Assembly: GCF_001411555.2 (NCBI RefSeq)
Contig: NC_049916.1
Span: 930,001-994,000 of the forward strand
DNA: 64,000 nucleotides
Source of the DNA: Juglans regia
Lineage: Eukaryota; Streptophyta; Magnoliopsida; Fagales; Juglandaceae
Reading direction: 5' to 3'
The notes beneath the pieces are model-generated. The model did no database searches and had not been told where the DNA came from. It saw nothing but the letters and a program-made list of their open reading frames with translations. The position numbers and the translations under genes were made by a program. Positions 59,517-64,000 of this stretch are shown piece after piece (positions within the stretch are counted from its first letter, which is position 1; the number at the start of each line of letters is the position of its first letter).

Positions 59517-59850
59517 TTTTTCCTATTTTCCTCCGTTTTCTCAGCTCCCAAACAGACGGTTGCAGTTATTTTACAGGCTCAAAACTCCAAATCCAACCCC
59601 ATGTAGGTAAAAAAAGTGTTACGGGCAGAAAGATTAATTTATTCCCCCACTTTCCTCCGCTTCCTCACAACCGAACAGAGCATTGCACATATTTTACAGG
59701 CCATCAAATCCAACCGTGCGTAGCTAACAAAATGTTACAAGGAGAAAGTTTCGAGTTTTCACTCATTTTCGTTCGTTTCCGCAGCAACCAAACAGAAAAT
59801 TACACTTCATTTACAGACCCAAAACTCCAAATCCAACTACATAGCTAAAA
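59517..59850 (-). repeat. Threefold degenerate repeat in a 5' leader intron
   Basis: Three units of about 110-120 bases start near 59517, 59640 and 59757. On the minus strand each holds a TGTTTGG/TGTTCGG(T/G)TG...GGAAA-type motif, a TGTAAA-containing block and a TTTGGAT block, in the same order and spacing. A 168-codon plus-strand frame spans them (59342-59848) but is an artefact: its protein repeats mirror the DNA repeats and match no known family. Confidence 0.65.
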
Positions 59851-60342
59851 AATCAGAAAGTGTCAAAATTATTCTTGGCACTAAAAAAGAATCGGAGACT
59901 ATATACATATTATGTATGTATGCGGAACGACGGGAAAAGGGGATCTCTCGGAGAATTTAAAAAAGAAGATAAAAGAGAAATAGCGAGAAGTTTGAGGAGA
60001 GCTTAGTACTTACAGAGAGAGAGAGAGAGAGATTGGTCTTCTCGACGGAGAGATAATCGGAGGTCGCTGAAGATTCTGGGTTTTTCGATTTTATCGCGAG
60101 ATTTAGGGTTTTATTAGGTTGTTTGCCTTTCTCTCGTTGTCTAAGATTTTTGAATTGATTTGTTTTTTTCTTTTATTTTTCATTTGTTCTTTTATTTTAT
60201 TTTTTTTTCCTTGAAATAATCTTTCATTTGTTCTTTGGCGATATCTCGCGGACATCTTTTTGTGGATAGAACCGTAATTACCGTTAGGATGATGCTGATT
60301 GATGAAGGGCACACCATACGGCATCGTTTAGATCTATCAGGG

Positions 60343-60348
60343 AAAAAA
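60343..60348 (-). terminator. Pol III terminator of the initiator tRNA gene
   Basis: A T6 run on the minus strand begins four bases beyond the tRNA 3' end, the standard RNA polymerase III stop. Confidence 0.85.
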
Positions 60349-60352
60349 GAAT

Positions 60353-60424
60353 TATCAGAGCCAGGTTTCGATCCTGGGACCTGTGGGTTATGGGCCCACC
60401 ACGCTTCCGCTGCGCCACTCTGAT
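60353..60424 (-). tRNA. tRNA-iMet: Initiator tRNA-Met (anticodon CAT)
   Basis: 72 bases on the minus strand fold as a cloverleaf. The acceptor stem is ATCAGAG paired with CTCTGAT plus a discriminator A. The anticodon arm GTGGG-CCCATAA-CCCAC has the three G:C pairs typical of initiators, and the T arm carries GATCGAAAC with A in place of T54, also initiator-specific. The first pair is A:T, as in eukaryotic initiators. A CAA motif lies just upstream, as in many plant tRNA genes, and a T6 terminator follows. There is no intron and CCA is not encoded. It starts translation in the cytosol and also primes several retroelements. It lies about 240 bp upstream of the hAT-derived gene leader. Confidence 0.97.
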
Positions 60425-61700
60425 TCTTGATGATGGGGCTATCATAAGTTTAACTTATCACTTAATCATAATCTAATTGGGCCCTTGAACAGTTTTGATG
60501 GGCCGGCTCACTTTTTATATGATCACATTCACACGCGCATTCGCATTTAATAATAGATGTCTATGACTTCCAAAAATAAACGTTCGGTCAAGAAAAGGAT
60601 TAAAAATAAATTACAAAGTGACTTGAAATACTATATTAAATATTTTTAAAATTAAAAAAATTTATATTCTTACCTGTCACATCAGTTTATAAATTAATTC
60701 TTTGTAATTTTCTGTGGATCAAGCATTTTTCCTTTAAAAATGCTCACAAATAAGGAAAATAAAACTTTGTTGACTGCACTGTTCAGAAAAAAAAAATGTT
60801 TTTGGGAGGACATGTCATGGACAAATTGATCAGAGTGCCATGTATAAATATGCTGGAAAAATGAAAATGTAGATACCCAAGAGAAGAGTATCATATATGT
60901 TATTTTTTTAATATATTGAGAGGCGGTCAAACTCATGATCTCTATTTTGGATATGTGAGTCTTGTGCCATTGGGCCACAGACCCTTTTTTTTTTTTTTAT
61001 GTTATCATGCCACATGCCCTTGACATCATTCATATATATTGTTAATGGGAATATTGTTGGACACATAACATTGACATATTAAACTTGCCATGAAAAACTC
61101 TTCTTCTTCTTTTTGGTTTATCACTTTGGCTTTATCATGTTGGTTTTAATAAAAAAAACCTATAATTCTTACAATGTGTTTGTCGTTCGACTATGCATGC
61201 ACTTCATACCTCAAATAGAAACAAATGCGAACACTTCTCATTAAAAATTTGGAAGCAAACATGTACCAATTATATAGGCTTATCATTAGCTACAGAGTGC
61301 TGTCCTAAAAGGTTGTCTTTTTCTCTAAATTTTCATTTTTATATTCTTCTTTTCAATCCACTTAATATCATATGGCATTTAGATCAATATATATATATAC
61401 ACACACACATATATATATATATATTATCAATACCACCTATCCAACTATTTTCATTTAATAAAATTAAAGTTACCCAACTCTCACAGGTTTATATAGGCTT
61501 GCTTCTAATCTTTCTTTATTGCCGATCTCTTTCTCTTGTCTGTACTCTCTCGCCTCCCCTCCACATGCAGCCCGACCTGGTCATGCGTTACAAAGAAAAA
61601 CAAAATTATCATGGAAATTGAAAGTACTTTGGCTTGATGATTTTCTAATGGTTTCTTATTTCCCGCGGGGCATGTCATGCTGCTTCATACGCAAGCAAAT
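60425..61700. other. Spacer upstream of the receptor kinase
   Basis: No gene is recognised. It contains a tRNA-like fragment at 60921-60986, a (TA)/(CA) tract at about 61388-61424, and short frames without conserved motifs. Confidence 0.4.
60921..60986 (-). repeat. tRNA-like (SINE-type) fragment
   Basis: On the minus strand GGGTCTGTGGCCCAATGGCA resembles a box A region, followed about 35 bases later by GATCATGAGTTTGACC, reminiscent of box B. No folded tRNA forms. An A-run lies on the 5' side instead of the 3' side. Probably an old SINE relic; low certainty. Confidence 0.3.
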
Positions 61701-62499
61701 ACCAGCTCATTGCCATCATCATTTGCGACGTCCCTGTGTGGAACTTTCCCTGCTTACTGTTTCTGAAAGCCCAAGAAATGCAGCTACCTTCCATTTCATT
61801 GCTTCTGGGTTAATACTCGATAGGTAGAATTTTCTCTTTTAGAGAGAGCTGAACCTGTGAATATTTGGTCGGGGAGTGGGAGACTAGAGATGCTGTTTGT
61901 TCATATCTTCAGCAAGTTTGGTCTTTTTTGGAGCCAGCAAGTAAGGATGTGCCTTTATTTTTATTTTTTTTTTTCGTTTCAACTCCATTCTGGCATTTCT
62001 GTTTGAATGTTTCGTTTGGGACATGAGAAAATGAAAGGAAAGAAAAGAAAAAAAGAAACTTTTGTGTCTTTGTTGCCTATTTTGTAGTTTGCAAGGAAAA
62101 AGAGAGAGAGAATTGGAGAAAAAATGTCAGTAGATCATCTTTTCTTGGGTTCTAAATTCATGAAAAGTCTGAATTGTAACTATTTGAATAGAGATTCCTT
62201 CCCGTTCTTTTTGCTCTAACACTATGAGAGCATGAATAGAGCGTAGAGTTACTAAAAGTCAAAATAGACTGTAGACCATGAATGGAAATTGATAAAAGTC
62301 AGTCTTTTAGAGCTAAATTTCGGAGAAATGTCTACTACACTTTTACCGACCATCAGCAAATTCTAAATTTCCGCCCCTCGGTCTCTGATTCATCTTCTTT
62401 ATATATTCATGCAGATGTGAGCAAATTTTGCGGACAGTTTCATTTTAACTGCAAATTTGCTTTGCTTGACCACTTGGGTCTGTAACTCCGACAGAGAAA
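61700..62499 (+). promoter_or_regulatory. 5' leader of the receptor kinase, probably spliced
   Basis: A donor-like CAGCAAG|TAAGG site lies at about 61941, and CAG acceptors occur near 62414 (ATGCAG) and 62494 (CGACAG). The family commonly has an intron in the 5' untranslated region. The transcription start is not assignable. Confidence 0.45.
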
Positions 62500-63724
62500 A
62501 TGAGCAGGAAATCTGAGGACCTCTTGTTCATTTTCTTGACAATTTTCTTGTTTGGAACATTTTTCTCGCACGTTGCCTCCGACCCGGTTGAGGATAAACA
62601 AGCATTGCTCGATTTCCTTGGGAATATCTCGCACATGCACCATCTCAATTGGAATGAGAACTCTTCGGTATGCACAAGCTGGACAGGAGTGTCCTGTAAC
62701 AAAGATCACTCCAGAGTCATAGCGCTCAGATTGCCAGATGCTGGCTTACAAGGTCCAATTCCACCAAACACTCTCAGTCGCCTATCGACAATTCAGATTT
62801 TAAGCTTCAGATTGAATTCGATATCAGGTCCTTTTCCTTCTGATTTCTCCAAGTTCTTAAACTTGACTTCTCTTTATCTTCAACACAACAAGTTCTCCGG
62901 CCCCTTGCCTTCAGATTTCTCAGTTTGGAAGAATCTTACAATCATTGATTTCTCAAACAATGGCTTTAATGGGAGAATACCTTCTTCAATTTCAAATTTA
63001 ACTCACCTCTTTGCATTGAGTCTTGCTAACAACTCCTTTTCGGGTGAAATTCCTGATCCTGATATTCCTAGTTTGCAACACCTAAATCTAGCCAACAATA
63101 GGCTTGATGGAAGTGTGCCCAAAACCCTTCAAAGATTTCCAAGTTCTGCATTCTCTGGTAACAATCTTACGATGGAAAATGCTTTTCCGGTTCAATCACC
63201 TAATGCTCAACCATCAAAGAAAGCAAGAAAACTTAGTAGACAAGCAATATTGGGAATAGCAATCGTCGGTATTGTTCTGGTGTTTGTGGTTATTGCCGTT
63301 ATATTGATGTTGTGCTCCTCAAAAAGAGAGGTAAGTGAGGTTCCAAAGAAGCGAAAAAAGAAGGAAGCCTCTCTAAAGAAAGTGGTTTCTGAGAGACGAG
63401 ACAATGATGAGAAGCTTGTCTTCTTTGAAGGAAATAATCTTGCATTTGATTTGGAGGACTTGTTGAGGTCATCTGCTGAGGTGCTTGGCAAGGGATCATT
63501 TGGAACAACATATAAGGCGGCTCTGGAGGATGGGAATACTGTCGTGGTGAAGAGGCTTAAAGAAGTATGTGTGGGAAAACGTGAGTTTGTGCTTCAAATG
63601 GAGGTGATTGGTAGTATTAGGCACGAAAATGTCAGCGAGCTTAGGGCATATTACTATTCAAAGGATGAGCAGCTTGTGGTGTATGATTACCATCATCAAG
63701 GAAGTGTGTCTGCAATGTTACATG
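62500..63724 (+). CDS. LRR receptor-like kinase, At4g23740-like (probable inactive), first coding exon
   Basis: The ATG at 62500 opens 408 residues before a GTATGT donor at 63725; the gene continues past the right edge. There is a signal peptide (about 1-27, LLFIFLTIFLFGTFF...VAS), an LRRNT-type domain (DPVEDKQALLDFL, then WTGVSC), about five LRRs with several N-glycosylation sequons, and a membrane helix at about 248-270. A basic juxtamembrane stretch (KKRKKKEASLKK) follows, then the kinase N-lobe with a glycine loop GKGSFGTTYKA (about 329) and VVVKRLK. The family acts as plasma-membrane pseudokinase-type receptors in growth and stress signalling. The catalytic loop is outside the window, so inactivity cannot be verified here. 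Confidence 0.92.
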
Positions 63725-64000
63725 GTATGTTAAATCTTTGCAGTTCTTCGTCTCTTTTTTTTTTCCTAATCAGTAGCACTGCTAAAATTTATGCTCATGC
63801 TGATTCCTCCCCTCCCCCACCCACCCACCCACCAACCAAAACGAAATTCTCATTCTTAAGCACTAATTAAGCAGTATCAAGAATTGATGCTGTTGTGTTA
63901 CTTCTCTGTGGACTGTTTCGGTGCAGTAAGTCTGGTCTTAGATGAGTGAAAACAGAACTCTAGGTTAGATGTGGAATTAGTTAATTTTTTATGCATTTAA
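63725..64000 (+). other. Start of receptor kinase intron
   Basis: After the GTATGT donor the sequence is T-rich with a CCCACCCACCCACC-like patch near 63815. A frame reads on to 63870 but is intronic. Confidence 0.7.

Larger units (their letters stand above)
58711..60110 (-). promoter_or_regulatory. Spliced 5' leader of the hAT-derived gene
   Basis: A small exon at 58749-58711 is flanked by CTTTAG and GTAAGTAC. A first non-coding exon ends at 60014 (CTCTCTCT|GTAAGTAC) and probably begins near 60110. The intron between them is about 1.26 kb and contains a (TC)n tract (59253-59289) and a threefold repeat (59517-59850). The exact transcription start is unknown. Confidence 0.6.

Noticed and set aside
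59342..59848. 168-residue plus-strand frame
   Set aside because: Lies in the leader intron of the minus-strand hAT-derived gene; its internal repeats mirror a DNA repeat.
63725..63870. Coding extension of the receptor kinase to 63870
   Set aside because: A GTATGT donor follows the kinase codons and the extension is T-rich and Pro/Thr low-complexity, unlike a kinase domain.

Overview
The window is plant nuclear DNA. Multi-exon genes have GT-AG introns, the intergenic DNA is very AT-rich, and there are copia, CACTA, hAT, Tourist and tRNA-SINE elements, a pararetrovirus relic and a eukaryotic initiator tRNA gene. The host-gene families and repeat style suggest a woody eudicot, possibly Fagales such as walnut, hickory or oak; this is inference, not proof.

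Layout. 1-501 holds the C-terminal part of a hAT transposase-like ORF. 0.75-38 kb is dominated by three tandem minus-strand copies of an ABCC10-like ABC transporter. Copy 1 (1534-2592) is a 3' fragment. Copy 2 (9942-16812) is a full-length pseudogene with at least nine disabling changes. Copy 3 (30814-37808) is intact: 11 exons and a predicted 1,483-residue protein. The spacers hold a CACTA remnant (about 3.2-4.2 kb), nested hAT-type elements (4.65-6.94 kb), a truncated Ty1/copia element (18.7-21.9 kb), a degenerate endogenous pararetrovirus with promoter-like and primer-site signals (24.75-26.95 kb), and several MITE families. 38.4-44.3 kb is repeat-rich; it includes a hAT BED-finger fragment cut precisely by a Tourist MITE.

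From 44.3 kb the window becomes genic. It carries a beta-1,3-galactosyltransferase (plus, 12 exons, 342 aa, two SINEs in its introns), a convergent small UBA-domain protein (minus, 226 aa) with a hAT MITE just upstream, a hAT-derived BED/DUF659 host gene (minus, 679 aa) whose ATG is created by splicing, an initiator tRNA-Met gene (minus), and the first coding exon of an LRR receptor-like kinase (plus) that runs off the right edge.

The genes look like ordinary, unrelated housekeeping, transport and signalling loci; nothing indicates a shared pathway. The notable content is evolutionary: decay of a tandem transporter array, precise transposon footprints, a spliced start codon, and two retroelement primer sites that match the tRNA encoded in the same window. 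I found no clear sign of a wholly new biological system.
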